Source: CAVXNP01 sp963763305 (lineage in GTDB: Bacteria > Pseudomonadota > Gammaproteobacteria > Xanthomonadales > Rhodanobacteraceae). Taken from it: a DNA stretch of 64,000 nt. The translations under genes were made by a program, and so were the position numbers. Shown here one piece after another: positions 8,651 to 17,731 of this stretch. The stretch spans positions 620,001 through 684,000 of the forward strand of contig CAVXNP010000001.1 in the NCBI GenBank assembly GCA_963763305.1. Direction: 5' to 3'. Under the pieces are notes generated by a model. That model worked only from the letters and a program-made list of their open reading frames with translations, was not told where the DNA came from and did no database searches. Each line of letters begins with the position of its first letter. Position 1 is the first letter of the stretch.

Positions 8651-9058
8651 TTACTCGGCGGCAGCCGAAGCAGCAGCGGCGGCCTTGGCCTTGGCCTTGG
8701 CGGCGGCAGCGGCGGCGATGTCTTCCTTGATGCGGGCGGCCTTGCCTTCCAGACCACGCAGGTAATACAGCTTGGCGCCGCGCACCTTGCCCTTGCGCTT
8801 GACGGTGACCGAGTCGATCGTGGCGCTATGGGACTGGAACACGCGCTCCACGCCGGTGCCGTGCGACATCTTGCGAACGGTGAAGGCCGAATGCAGGCCG
8901 CGGCTGCGCTTGGCGATGACCACGCCCTCGAACGCCTGGACGCGCTCGCGGTTGCCTTCCTTCACCTTGACGTTGACCACCACGGTATCGCCAGGGCCGA
9001 AATCCGGCAGCTGGCGGGTGATCTGCTCGGCTTCGAACTGTTCGATGATCTTGTTCAT
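8651..9058 (-). CDS. rplS: Large ribosomal subunit protein L19
   Basis: The first 115 or so of its 135 residues are a standard bL19 (start MNKIIEQFEAEQ, then FGPGDTVVV and the basic KRKGKVRGAKLYYLRGLEGKAARIKE). bL19 sits at the subunit interface. The last 20 residues are an alanine/lysine-rich tail that extends past the usual family end. It is the last gene of rpsP-rimM-trmD-rplS, 35 bases after trmD, and is followed by a strong terminator. Confidence 0.97.
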   Translation of the reverse strand: MNKIIEQFEAEQITRQLPDFGPGDTVVVNVKVKEGNRERVQAFEGVVIAKRSRGLHSAFTVRKMSHGTGVERVFQSHSATIDSVTVKRKGKVRGAKLYYLRGLEGKAARIKEDIAAAAAAKAKAKAAAAASAAAE

Positions 9059-9093
9059 GGCAACACCTGATTGATTTCAATAACTGCGGTCAG

Positions 9094-9852
9094 TCACTGG
9101 CCGCTTCGTTGTGCCGCGGCATAGTCGCGACGGAATTCTTCGAGCAATGCACGGGACTCGGCGTCCAGTGCATGCAGGGCCAGAAGATCGGGACGGCGCA
9201 ACCAGGTTCGTCCCAGCGATTGCTTCAGGCGCCAGCGGCGGATCGCCGCGTGGTCACCGGAGAGCAACACTTCCGGCACATCACCCAGTGCATCGTGCAC
9301 CGGCTTCGTGTAGTGCGGACAATCCAGCAGCCCGTCCGAGAACGAGTCCTGCTGCGCCGATTGCGCGTCGTTCAACGCGCCCTCCTGCAGCCGCCCCACG
9401 GCGTCGATGACCACCGCAGCGCCCAGCTCGCCACCGGACAGCACATAATCGCCGATGGATAGCTCCTCGTCGACCTCGCGCGCCAGCAGGCGTTCATCCA
9501 CACCTTCATATCGTCCGCAGAGCAAGCCGATGCGCGGCCGCCTGGCCAACGCTTCCACCCTGCCCTGCGTCAGCCGCGCTCCCTGCGGACTGAGGTAAAT
9601 CACATGCACCGGTTCGGGTGCCGCCTCGCGCATCGCCTTCAAGGCCGCGCGCAAGGGCTCGATCAACATCACCATGCCCGGCCCGCCACCGCAGGTGCGG
9701 CCGTCCACGGTACGGTAGTTGTCGGTGGCGAAATCCCGTGGATTCCAGGTTTCCACCCGCAGCAACTCGCGTTGCTGCGCGCGCCCCACCACACCTACCG
9801 CGGCGCACTGGCGCATGAAGTCGGGGAACAACGTGACGACATCGATGCGCAT
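9094..9852 (-). CDS. trmD: tRNA (guanine-N1)-methyltransferase
   Basis: TrmD makes m1G37 in tRNAs and so prevents +1 frameshifting. The 252-residue protein starts MRIDVVTLFPDF and carries the trefoil-knot SAM site (VIYLSPQGARLTQ, LLCGRYEGVDER, ISIGDYVLSGGE-type segment) and the C-terminal LGRTWLRRPDLL. It lies 21 bases after rimM in the ribosome operon. Confidence 0.97.
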   Translation of the reverse strand: MRIDVVTLFPDFMRQCAAVGVVGRAQQRELLRVETWNPRDFATDNYRTVDGRTCGGGPGMVMLIEPLRAALKAMREAAPEPVHVIYLSPQGARLTQGRVEALARRPRIGLLCGRYEGVDERLLAREVDEELSIGDYVLSGGELGAAVVIDAVGRLQEGALNDAQSAQQDSFSDGLLDCPHYTKPVHDALGDVPEVLLSGDHAAIRRWRLKQSLGRTWLRRPDLLALHALDAESRALLEEFRRDYAAAQRSGQ

Positions 9853-9873
9853 AGACCCTCGGCTCCGGCGTTT

Positions 9874-10389
9874 CTAGAAGTCAGGATCCCAGTCCACCAC
9901 CATGCGCCCGGCCGAAAGGTCCACCGAATGCACGTAAACCCCCTGGACAAAGGGAACCAGCCGCTCGCGCTCGCCGTCCCTTACCACCACCACATCGTTG
10001 GCACCGGTGGCGAACAGGTGACTGACCCGCCCCAGTGACACGCCTTGGGTGGTGACGACCTCCAGACCCTCGAGATCGACCCAGTAATACTCGTCCTTGG
10101 CCGGCGGCGGCAGCAGTTCACGGGCGACGTGGATGTCGCGACCGATCAGCGCCGCAGCCGTGTCCCGATCGTCCACGCCCGGAAAGGTACATACCAGACC
10201 CTTTCCCTGCGTGCGGCCCTTGACCCCGTCGACCTCGATCTCCTCACCCGGCGCCGATGAGAGCTGCCAGGGCTGGTAGTCGAAAATGCGGGTACGCGGC
10301 TCGGTCCAGGACTCGATCTTCAGCCAGCCCTGCACCCCGTACAGCCCGACGATGCGTCCGACCAGGACGCGCCGACCGGCTGCGGCCAT
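9874..10389 (-). CDS. rimM: Ribosome maturation factor RimM
   Basis: RimM assists assembly of the 30S head by binding S19. The true start is the ATG at 10389 (MAAAGRRVLVGRIVG), two bases beyond the rpsP stop, giving 171 residues. Reading further upstream in the same frame runs antiparallel through rpsP and is not coding. The N-terminal RimM barrel (VGRIVGLYGVQGWLKI) is followed by the PRC-barrel domain (DEYYWVDLEGLEVV ... LVPFVQGVYVHSVD). Confidence 0.96.
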   Translation of the reverse strand: MAAAGRRVLVGRIVGLYGVQGWLKIESWTEPRTRIFDYQPWQLSSAPGEEIEVDGVKGRTQGKGLVCTFPGVDDRDTAAALIGRDIHVARELLPPPAKDEYYWVDLEGLEVVTTQGVSLGRVSHLFATGANDVVVVRDGERERLVPFVQGVYVHSVDLSAGRMVVDWDPDF

Positions 10390-10391
10390 GC

Positions 10392-10646
10392 TCAGGCAGC
10401 CTGCAGCTTGCCGGCTTCCTTGACCAGGGCGGCGACCTTGTCGCTCATCTGCGCACCCTTGCCGACCCACTCGTTGACGCGCTCGACGTTCAGCTCGAGA
10501 CGCTTGTCCTTGCCGGACGCCACCGGGTTGTAGAAACCGACGCTCTCGATGTTGCGACCGTCGCGCTTGCTGCGCTGATCGGTGACAACGACGTGGTAGA
10601 ACGGACGGCCCTTGGCGCCGCCGCGCGAAAGACGAATCTTGACCAT
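10392..10646 (-). CDS. rpsP: Small ribosomal subunit protein S16
   Basis: An 84-residue bS16 starting MVKIRLSRGGAKGRPFYHVVV, with the family's ESVGFYNP segment and a final basic-acidic helix. The start at 10646 is the conserved one; extra upstream codons are leader. First gene of rpsP-rimM-trmD-rplS. Confidence 0.97.
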   Translation of the reverse strand: MVKIRLSRGGAKGRPFYHVVVTDQRSKRDGRNIESVGFYNPVASGKDKRLELNVERVNEWVGKGAQMSDKVAALVKEAGKLQAA

Positions 10647-10713
10647 AAGTAAAAGCTCCAGAGTTGCCGGAATCGCCGGCAGCACGCACGAGGCCGTGCG
10701 CGGTAAACGCGGC

Positions 10714-10719
10714 ATTTTA
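10714..10719 (-). promoter_or_regulatory. Candidate -10 element for the rpsP operon
   Basis: TAAAAT on the minus strand, 68 bases before the rpsP start. It lies between the ffh stop with its heptamer repeats and rpsP. The -35 region is T-rich but not a clear consensus. Confidence 0.45.
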
Positions 10720-10756
10720 GCGGGTTTTGGGGAAAAAGGAAGGGCTGGGGGTAAAA

Positions 10757-10841
10757 GCAGGGGCGAGGGGCGAGAGGCGAGGGTGGCGCGTTCGCTGGCA
10801 CGCCGGGGCGTGTACCCTCGCGACTCGCCCCTCGCCCCTGC
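10757..10841. repeat. Inverted CGAGGGG heptamer repeats between ffh and rpsP
   Basis: GCAGGGGCGAGGGGCGAG at 10757-10774 is matched by its exact reverse complement at 10824-10841. The adjacent bases extend the pairing imperfectly, giving a large hairpin around a 49-base centre. It sits just outside the ffh stop codon. The same heptamer pairs occur at 17418-17674 and 19126-19249. Confidence 0.75.
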
Positions 10842-10845
10842 TCCG

Positions 10846-12225
10846 TCAGCGCATCGGCGGCAGGCCGCCCATGCCGCCCATGCCCTTCATGGCGCCGCGC
10901 ATCTGGCGCATCAGGCCCTTGCTGCCGCCCTTGGACAGCTTGGACATCATCTTTTCCATCTGCATGTACTGCTTGAGCAGGCGGTTCACGTCCGCCGGCT
11001 GGGTACCCGAGCCCCGGGCGACGCGGGCACGCCGGGAGCCGTTGAGCAGGTCCGGATGGCGGCGCTCCTTCTTGGTCATCGAGCCGATGATCGCGACCAT
11101 GCGCTTGATCTCGCCGTCATTGACCTTGGACTTGACGCTGTCGGGAATGCTGGACATGCCCGGCAGCTTGTCCATCAGGCCGGCCAGGCCGCCCATGTTG
11201 TTCATCTGCTCGAGCTGGTCCTTCATGTCGTTCAGGTCGAAACGCTTGCCCTTGATGACCTTCTGCGCCAGCTTCTGCGCCTTTTCCTGGTCGACCTTGC
11301 GCTCGACCTCCTCGACCAGCGACAGCACGTCGCCCATGCCCAGGATGCGCTGCGCCAGGCGGTCGGGGTGGAACGGCTCCAGCGCGTCGGTCTTTTCGCC
11401 GGCGCCGAGGAACTTGATCGGCCGGCCGGTGATGTAGCGCACCGAAAGCGCGGCACCGCCACGGGCGTCGCCATCGGTCTTGGTCAGAACCACGCCGGTC
11501 AGCGGCAGCGCGTCGCTGAAGGCCTTGGCAGTGGTGGCGGCGTCCTGGCCGGTCATCGAGTCGACCACGAACAGGGTTTCCACCGGGGTGATCGCGGCGT
11601 GCAGCGCCTTGATCTCGTCCATCATGGTCTCGTCGATGTGCAGGCGGCCGGCGGTATCGACCAGCAGCACGTCGACCACTTCGCGGCGTGCCGCGGCGAT
11701 TGCAGCCCTGGCGATGTCCACCGGATCCTGCCCGACCTCGGAGGGATGGAACTTGACGCCCACCTGCTCGGCCAGCGTGCGCAACTGCTCGATCGCGGCC
11801 GGGCGGTAGACGTCGCAGCTGACCACCATCACCTTCTTTTTCTTGCGCTCGGTGAGGAAGCGCGCCAGCTTGGCCACGGTGGTGGTCTTGCCGGCGCCCT
11901 GCAGGCCGGCCATAAGCACGACCGCCGGCGGCTGCTGGGCCAGGTTCAATTCGGTATTGGCGGTGCCCATCACCGTGGTCAGCTCGTCGCTGACCACCTT
12001 CACCAGCGCCTGACCCGGCGACAGGCTCTTGAGCACCTCCTGGCCGACGGCACGCACCTTCACGCGCTGGATCAGCGCCTGCACCACGGGCAACGCCACG
12101 TCCGCCTCGAGCAGGGCGATGCGTACCTCACGCAACGATTCGCGGATGTTTTCCTCGGTCAGCCGGCCGCGCCCGCGCAGGCGGTTGGCGGTGGCGGTAA
12201 GGCGTTGGCTCAGGGACTCGAACAT
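10846..12225 (-). CDS. ffh: Signal recognition particle protein Ffh
   Basis: The SRP GTPase that targets nascent inner-membrane proteins with 4.5S RNA and FtsY. The 459-residue protein starts MFESLSQRLTATANRLRGRG at 12225. It has the N domain, a G domain with GLQGAGKTTT, DVYRPAA, DTAGRL and TKTDGDARGG, and the methionine-rich M domain ending in a GMGGMGGLPPMR tail. The long upstream continuation of this frame overlaps the divergent membrane gene and is not coding. Confidence 0.97.
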   Translation of the reverse strand: MFESLSQRLTATANRLRGRGRLTEENIRESLREVRIALLEADVALPVVQALIQRVKVRAVGQEVLKSLSPGQALVKVVSDELTTVMGTANTELNLAQQPPAVVLMAGLQGAGKTTTVAKLARFLTERKKKKVMVVSCDVYRPAAIEQLRTLAEQVGVKFHPSEVGQDPVDIARAAIAAARREVVDVLLVDTAGRLHIDETMMDEIKALHAAITPVETLFVVDSMTGQDAATTAKAFSDALPLTGVVLTKTDGDARGGAALSVRYITGRPIKFLGAGEKTDALEPFHPDRLAQRILGMGDVLSLVEEVERKVDQEKAQKLAQKVIKGKRFDLNDMKDQLEQMNNMGGLAGLMDKLPGMSSIPDSVKSKVNDGEIKRMVAIIGSMTKKERRHPDLLNGSRRARVARGSGTQPADVNRLLKQYMQMEKMMSKLSKGGSKGLMRQMRGAMKGMGGMGGLPPMR

Positions 12226-12357
12226 GGTGGCATCACGACAACGTGGGCAGGCCGGCAAATATACCAGACGGCCCGTTGCGGCGATCGCGGCACGCCCCGG
12301 TCCGCGGCCCGCTGCACCGTTACATCGCCGCACGGGCGTGTGCGACACTTGCCGGCG

Positions 12358-13167
12358 ATGCTGCCTGCCCTCGCCCTGCTTTCGATCGCCTGCTACCTGC
12401 TCGCCACCGGCATGCTGGCGCGGCCGCTGTTCGGCAACGTCAACCCCGCCTCGGCCACGGTATTGCAGCGCCCCGCGCTGGCCGTGGCCACGGTGGCGGT
12501 GCTGGTCCACGCAGGCGTGCTGCTGGGCATGCACCGCGGCGCCCTGGACCTGCATTTCTTCGCCGCACTGTCGCTGACCGCCTGGGTGGTCTGCGCGATG
12601 ACCCTGCTGGTGAACCTGAACCGTCCGGTCGCCGTCGTCGGCGTGGCCGTGTTCCCGCTGACCGCGCTGCTGCTGGCGCTGGACAGCTTCCTTGCGCCGC
12701 CGACCATGCCCGAGGCGATGGACTGGCAGATCAAGCTGCACGTCACCGTGGCGCTGCTGGCCTTCAGCGTGCTGTCCATTGCCGCGGTGCTGGCCATCGG
12801 ACTGGCCTTCCAGGAGCGCGCCCTGCGCCATCGACGCTTTGGCCCGTGGCTGCGCGCCCTGCCGCCGCTGACCCTGACCGAGATACTGCTGTTCCGGTTG
12901 ATCGCCGCTGGATTCGCGCTGCTGACCCTGACCCTGATCACCGGCGCGCTGTTCGTCGACAATCTCTTCGGCCAGCATCTGGTGCACAAGACGGTGCTGT
13001 CGATCGTCGCCTGGCTGGTCTTCGGCGTGCTGCTGTACGGTCGCTGGCGACACGGCTGGCGCGGACGCCAGGCGGTCAATCTGACCCTGGTCGGCATGGC
13101 ACTGCTGCTGCTGGCGTTCTTCGGCACCAAGGTGGTGCTGGAGATGGTCCTGCACCGGCACATGTAG
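12358..13167 (+). CDS. Cytochrome c assembly (CcsA/YpjD-type) inner membrane protein
   Basis: A 269-residue protein with about eight hydrophobic helices. Conserved histidines fall in the CcsA-type heme-handling pattern: His in KLHVTVALLAFSVL, then LFGQHLVHKTVLSIVAWLVFG, where the paired His are typical of the family. It is divergent from ffh, as ypjD is in many gammaproteobacteria. E. coli YpjD (CorE) is a poorly defined family member, so a role in heme or cytochrome c maturation is by fold only. The start is the ATG at 12358. Confidence 0.85.
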   Translation: MLPALALLSIACYLLATGMLARPLFGNVNPASATVLQRPALAVATVAVLVHAGVLLGMHRGALDLHFFAALSLTAWVVCAMTLLVNLNRPVAVVGVAVFPLTALLLALDSFLAPPTMPEAMDWQIKLHVTVALLAFSVLSIAAVLAIGLAFQERALRHRRFGPWLRALPPLTLTEILLFRLIAAGFALLTLTLITGALFVDNLFGQHLVHKTVLSIVAWLVFGVLLYGRWRHGWRGRQAVNLTLVGMALLLLAFFGTKVVLEMVLHRHM

Positions 13168-13177
13168 CAAGCCGTTT

Positions 13178-13252
13178 GTAGGGTGGGCTTCAGCCCACCA
13201 AGCCTATGCGAGCGGACGAAGCCGAAAGCTGGTGGGCTGAAGCCCACCCTAC
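13178..13252. repeat. Inverted pair of family A REP-like palindromes
   Basis: GTAG-GGTGGGCTTCAGCCCACC at 13178-13199 faces its near reverse complement at 13231-13252, with a 31-base spacer. The 75-base pair has the same layout as the 73-base modules of the array at 60428. It fills the gap between the converging ypjD-type gene and radA and could act as a two-way transcription barrier. Confidence 0.8.
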
Positions 13253-13282
13253 GCCTGCCCCGCACCACCAAGCCGGCGGCAA

Positions 13283-14673
13283 TCAGCGGCAGGCGTCGAG
13301 GGCCTCGGCCAGGCGCTCCACCGCGATGACCTCCATCTCGCCGATGCGGGCCTTCTTCGGCGCGTTGGCCTTGCGGCACGATGGCGCGCCGGAAGCCGTG
13401 GTGGGCGGCTTCCTTCAGGCGCTCCTCGCCGTTGGGCACCGGGCGGATCTCGCCGGACAGGCCCACTTCGCCGAAGGCGACGGTCTTGTCCGGCAGCGGC
13501 CGGTCGCGCAGCGACGACAGCACCGCCAGCAGCACCGGCAGGTCGGCCGCGGTTTCCTGCACGCGGATGCCGCCGACCACGTTGACGAACACGTCCTGGT
13601 CGTAGGCGGCCACGCCGCCGTGGCGGTGCAGCACCGCCAGCAGCATGGCCAGGCGGTTCTGCTCCAGGCCCAGGGCCACGCGTCGCGGATTGCCCAGCGA
13701 GGACTGGTCGACCAGCGCCTGCACCTCCACCAGCAGCGGCCGCGTGCCCTCGCGGGTGACCATCACCGCGCTGCCCGGCGTCGGGCCGCTGTGCGCGGAC
13801 AGGAAGATCGCCGACGGATTGGGCACCTCGCGCAGGCCCTTGTCGGACATCGCGAACACGCCCAGTTCGTTGACCGCGCCGAAGCGGTTCTTGAACGCGC
13901 GCAGCACGCGGAAGCGGCTGCCGGACTCGCCCTCGAAATACAGCACCGCGTCGACCATGTGTTCGAGCACGCGCGGGCCGGCGATGCCGCCCTCCTTGGT
14001 CACGTGGCCGACCAGGAACACCGCAGGTGCCGGTCTCCTTGGCGAAGCGGGTCAGCTTGGCGGCCGACTCGCGCACCTGGCTGACCGAGCCCGGCGCCGC
14101 GGTCAGCAGCTCGGTCCAGATGGTCTGGATCGAGTCGATGACCAGCACCCGCGGCCGGCGTCGCCATGGCCTGTTCCAGCATCCGCTCGATGCAGGTTTC
14201 GGCCAGCGCCTGCAACGGCTCCAGCGGCAGGCCCAGGCGCTGCGCGCGCGACGCCGACCTGGGCCAGCGATTCCTCGCCGGTGACGTACACGCTGGGCAG
14301 GTGCGCCACCGAGCGTACCGAGCATCTGCAGCAGCAGGGTCGACTTGCCGATGCCGGGATCGCCGCCGATCAGCACCACCGAGCCGTCGACCAGGCCGCC
14401 GCCGAGCACCCGGTCCAGCTCACCGATGCCGGTCAGCGTGCGTGCTTCTGCGGTCAGCGCCACCGCGGTCAACGGGGTGATCCGTGCCGCGCCCGCCGCA
14501 TTGCCGGCGTAGCTGGAACGCTGTGCGCCCACCGAGGCCTTGGCGCTGGCCGCCGGGGTCAGCACCACCTCGCTGAGCGTGTTCCATACGCCACATTCGA
14601 TGCACTGGCCCTGCCACTTGTTGTGCTCGGCGCCGCAGTCGGTGCAGACGTAGGCGGTCTTGGCCTTGGCCAT
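13283..14673 (-). CDS. radA: DNA repair protein RadA (five apparent +1 frameshifts)
   Basis: RadA is the RecA-like helicase that processes recombination branches. Pieces in three frames assemble into a full 461-residue protein: N-terminal zinc finger CTDCGAEHNKWQGQCIECG, Walker A GGDPGIGKST, VTGEESLAQV, VLVIDSIQTIW, the KNRFG motif and a Lon-like C-terminal domain ending ALDACR. Single extra bases near 14320, 14253, 14158, 14026 and 13373 break the frame; removing each one restores the expected residues. All are insertions. A sequencing or assembly artefact is far more likely than a true pseudogene. Confidence 0.88.
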
Positions 14674-14806
14674 CGATGGTTCCCCCGGGGGACTCGTTCA
14701 AAGGGTGCAGCTTAGCCGGCGACGGTCGCGGAGGACGAGACCGGACCGACTCCGACGGTGGAATCGCCTCCGATACCGACCGTGCAATCCGTCATCGACC
14801 CGGCTT

Positions 14807-15895
14807 TCAGCACTCGTCCTCGACGAACAGCACCCGCCGGGTCATGCCACAGGTGAGGTCGTAGCAGATGGTGCCGGCATGGGCCGCGACGGTTTCGACC
14901 GGCAGTTCCGGGCCCCACAGCGTGACCGTGTCGCCGACACGTGCAGCCGGAGCGCGGCGAAGATCCAGGGTGATCAGATCCATCGAGACCCGTCCGACAA
15001 GGGGACCTCGTACCCGCCCACGCGCACCGGGGTACCGGCCTCGGCACTGCGCGGATAGCCATCGCCGTAGCCGATCGCCGCCACGCCGACGTCCATCGTC
15101 TCCGGACAGGCCCAGGTGCCGTCGTAGCCGATCCGCTCACCGGCGCAGATGCGATTGATCGCCATCAGTCGCGTGGTCAGCGTCATTGCCGGGCGGAAGC
15201 CAAAGCGCCTCGCCGCTGCGCCCGTCCACCACCGACAGGCCGTACAGCAGCCCGCCGGTACGCACCCAGTCCACGCGCGCCTGCGGCCAGCCCAGCAACG
15301 CCGCGGAGTTGGACAGCGAGCGCGGCCCGTCCAACCCGGCGGTGGTCGCGGCAAAGCGTTCGATCTGCGTGCCGGTGATGTCCTGGTCGAAGCGCTCGGA
15401 GGCGGCAAAATGGGTCATCAGCCCGATGGCGCGGTCCAGCGCGGGCATCTGCGCGAGCCGCGCATGCACGCGCTTCACTTCGTCCAGGGGAAAGCCCAGC
15501 CGATGCATGCCGCTGTCGATCTTGAGCCATACCCGAAGCCGCCCCAGTGCCGGATCGGCCTCGTCCAGCCAGTGCAACTGCGATTCGTGATGGATCACCG
15601 CGTCCAGCCGCAGCCGCTGCATCTCGGCGATGTCGCCGGCCTGGTCCGGCCCGGACAACACCACGATGCGCTGGCGATGACCGGCCGCGCGCAGGCGCAG
15701 GCCATCGCCCAGCGCGGCCACCGCGAAGCATTCCGCCTCTCCGTCCAGCGCCCGCGCCACGCGTTCCAGGCCGTGCCCGTAGGCATCCGCCTTGACCACC
15801 GCCATCACCCGTGCCGGCGCCGCCATGGCCTTGATGCGGGCCAGGTTATGGCGCAGTGCCCCGAGATGGATGGTGGCGACCGTGGTTCGACTCAC
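14807..15895 (-). CDS. alr: Alanine racemase (two apparent compensating frameshifts)
   Basis: The PLP enzyme that makes D-alanine for peptidoglycan. The PLP-lysine motif is VVKADAYGHG, and the second-base Tyr region is AAIGYGDGYPR. The start is GTG at 15895, overlapping the dnaB stop in a GTGA. An extra base near 15209 shifts the frame, and a missing base near 15000 restores it before SMDLITLDL. The span is a multiple of three and yields about 362 residues, the normal length. The two breaks are probably sequence errors. Confidence 0.88.
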
Positions 15896-17286
15896 TCGAA
15901 CGACCCCACGAACGAATCGGGCGCGTAGTTCTCGAACTTGGTGTAATGGCCCAGGAAGGCCAGCTTGACCGTGTCGGTGGGGCCGTTTCGCTGCTTGCCG
16001 ATGATGATCTCGGCCAGCCCCTTGTCCGGCGATTCCTTGTTGTAGTACTCGTCGCGGTAGATGAACATGATCACGTCCGCGTCCTGCTCGATGGCGCCGG
16101 ACTCGCGCAGGTCGGACATCATCGGGCGCTTGTCGGCGCGCTGCTCCAGCGAGCGGTTGAACTGCGACAGGGCGATCACGGGCACGTTGAGTTCCTTGGC
16201 CAGGCCCTTCAGTGAACGCGAGATTTCCGAAATTTCGGTGGCACGGTTCTCCTTGTTTCCGGGCACCTGCATCAACTGCAGGTAGTCGATCACGATCAGG
16301 CCCAGGCCACCGTGCTCGCGATGCAGCCGGCGCGCGCGCGCGCGCAGGTCCACCGGCGACAGGCCGGGCGAGTCGTCGATGAAGATCTTGGCCTCCGACA
16401 GGATGGCGATGGCGTTGGTCACGCGCGGCCAGTCCTCCTCGTTGAGGTCGCCGTTGCGCAGATGCTGGGCATGGATGCGTCCGATCGAGGAGATCAGGCG
16501 CAACGCCAGCTGCGAAGCGGACATTTCCATCGAGAAGATCACCACCGGCTTCTTCGAGCGCAGCGCGGCCGACTCGGCGATGTTGACCGAGAACGCGGTC
16601 TTGCCCATCGACGGGCGCGCCGCCACGATGATCAGGTCCGACGGCTGCAGGCCCGAGGTCAGCTCGTCCAGGTCGGTGAAGCCGGTGGAGATGCCGGTCA
16701 GCTGGCCGCGGTTCTCGTAGCGCTCGGTGAGCAGGCGGAAGGCGTCCTTGACCGCCTCGCGCATGGAGACGGACTCCTTCTTGCCGCGCGCGCCGGATTC
16801 GGCGATGTGGAATACGCGCTGCTCGGCGCTCTCGAGCACCTCCTGCACGCTCTTGCCCTCGGGCCGGTAGCCGTCCTCGGTGATCGAGGTACCGGCGTCG
16901 ATCAGCTGCCGCAGCACGGACTTCTCGCGCACGATCTCGGCGTAGGCAGCGATGTTGGCGGCGCTGGGCGTGGCGTTGGCCAGTTCGATCAGGTAGCTGG
17001 CGCCGCCGACCATCTCGGCCAGGCCGTTGGCCTCGAACCAGTCACCCAGGGTCACCGCGTCGCACGGCATGCCCTTGACCGCCAGCTCGCTGATCGCACG
17101 CCAGATCAGGCGGTGATCCTTGCGGTAGAAGTCCTGCTCGGCCAGCTTGTCGGCGACCTTGTCCAGCGCATCGGGTGCCAGCATCAGGCCACCGAGTACC
17201 GCCTGCTCGGCGTCGATCGAGTGCGGCGGGACGCGCAGCGCCTCGACGGCCGAGGAATGGCTGTGGCGCTCGGGAACAAAGGACAT
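15892..17286 (-). CDS. dnaB: Replicative DNA helicase DnaB
   Basis: A 464-residue hexameric helicase that unwinds DNA at the fork. The N-terminal domain starts after VPPHSIDAEQAVLGGLM. The RecA-like C-terminal domain has Walker A AARPSMGKTAF, Walker B LIVIDYLQLM, and the DnaB ELNVPVIALSQFNRSLEQR. It is intact and overlaps alr by four bases, so alr is translationally coupled to it. Two DnaA-box-like sites lie about 100 bases upstream. Confidence 0.97.
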   Translation of the reverse strand: MSFVPERHSHSSAVEALRVPPHSIDAEQAVLGGLMLAPDALDKVADKLAEQDFYRKDHRLIWRAISELAVKGMPCDAVTLGDWFEANGLAEMVGGASYLIELANATPSAANIAAYAEIVREKSVLRQLIDAGTSITEDGYRPEGKSVQEVLESAEQRVFHIAESGARGKKESVSMREAVKDAFRLLTERYENRGQLTGISTGFTDLDELTSGLQPSDLIIVAARPSMGKTAFSVNIAESAALRSKKPVVIFSMEMSASQLALRLISSIGRIHAQHLRNGDLNEEDWPRVTNAIAILSEAKIFIDDSPGLSPVDLRARARRLHREHGGLGLIVIDYLQLMQVPGNKENRATEISEISRSLKGLAKELNVPVIALSQFNRSLEQRADKRPMMSDLRESGAIEQDADVIMFIYRDEYYNKESPDKGLAEIIIGKQRNGPTDTVKLAFLGHYTKFENYAPDSFVGSFE

Positions 17287-17384
17287 GGATGACTACCTCG
17301 GGATATAGGCGCGCCCGGAGCATCGACGCGGGCGGACGCCACCGAGGATACGCGGCGCGCGCTCATCAGACGAGACAATAAGTC

Positions 17385-17413
17385 TGTGGATAAGCTGTGG
17401 GGGGCGGTGGATA
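17385..17413 (-). promoter_or_regulatory. DnaA-box-like sites upstream of dnaB
   Basis: On the minus strand 17385-17393 reads TTATCCACA, an exact match to the strong DnaA box. A second site at 17405-17413 differs by one base (TTATCCACC). They lie about 100 bases upstream of dnaB, where they could couple helicase expression to DnaA-ATP. No AT-rich unwinding region accompanies them, so this is not called an origin. Confidence 0.55.
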
Positions 17414-17417
17414 AGAG

Positions 17418-17674
17418 CGAGGGGCGAGGGGCGAGGGGCGAGGGGCGGCGTGGCGGCGTGGCGGCGAGCGTGGCTTCATCGCCTTGGCCACTGCATGGCC
17501 GAGGCAGTCGCTACTGTGGGCCTGCCGGCTTGCTCCGGCGGATGGGCGACGTGCAGCAGCAGAGCTCCCCCTCTCCGCAACCCTCTCCCCCGGCGTCGCC
17601 GGGGGAGAGGGAGCAAAACGCGCCTCGCCTCTCGCCCCTCGCCCCTCGCCCCTCGGCCCTCGGCCCTCGCCCCC
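17418..17674. repeat. Inverted CGAGGGG heptamer arrays between dnaB and rplI
   Basis: Four exact CGAGGGG units at 17418-17445 are answered by CCCCTCG units and close variants at about 17621-17674. They could pair across roughly 180 bases. The region between them includes a separate perfect hairpin. Confidence 0.7.
17581..17611. repeat. Perfect palindrome, intergenic hairpin element
   Basis: CCCTCTCCCCCGGC and its exact complement enclose a three-base loop. The CCCTCTCCC/GGGAGAGGG head is a frequent Xanthomonadales intergenic motif. A related element is built into the leuS coding region at 53370-53445. Confidence 0.7.
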
Positions 17675-17709
17675 AAAAAGCGAAAGGGCGCCGACAGGCG
17701 CCCTTTCGC
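17675..17709 (-). terminator. Rho-independent terminator of rpsF-rpsR-rplI
   Basis: Thirteen-base arms (GCGAAAGGGCGCC and complement) around a four-base loop, followed on the minus strand by five T, 22 bases after the rplI stop. Confidence 0.93.
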
Positions 17710-17731
17710 TGAACCGGAAACCGCAGACGAC

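Larger units (their letters stand above)
17287..17674. other. Repeat-rich intergenic region between dnaB and rplI
   Basis: About 390 bases without a credible gene. It holds DnaA-box-like sites (17385-17413), four CGAGGGG heptamers (17418-17445), a perfect hairpin (17581-17611) and CCCCTCG heptamers in the opposite sense (17621-17674). Frames crossing it translate into repetitive arginine/alanine-rich strings and are rejected. Confidence 0.65.

Noticed and set aside
10612..12357. N-terminal extension of the ypjD-type protein over the ffh region
   Set aside because: The frame is open, but it is antisense to ffh, while the membrane domain starts at ATG 12358 with normal family length.
13283..14673. 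Programmed frameshifting or a true radA pseudogene
   Set aside because: Five separate insertions without slippery heptamers, each fixed by removing one base, in a gene otherwise conserved to the last codon. Neighbouring essential genes show the same error type.
17385..17445. Chromosomal or plasmid replication origin
   Set aside because: Only two DnaA-like boxes, no AT-rich unwinding segment, and no dnaA, dnaN or rep gene nearby.
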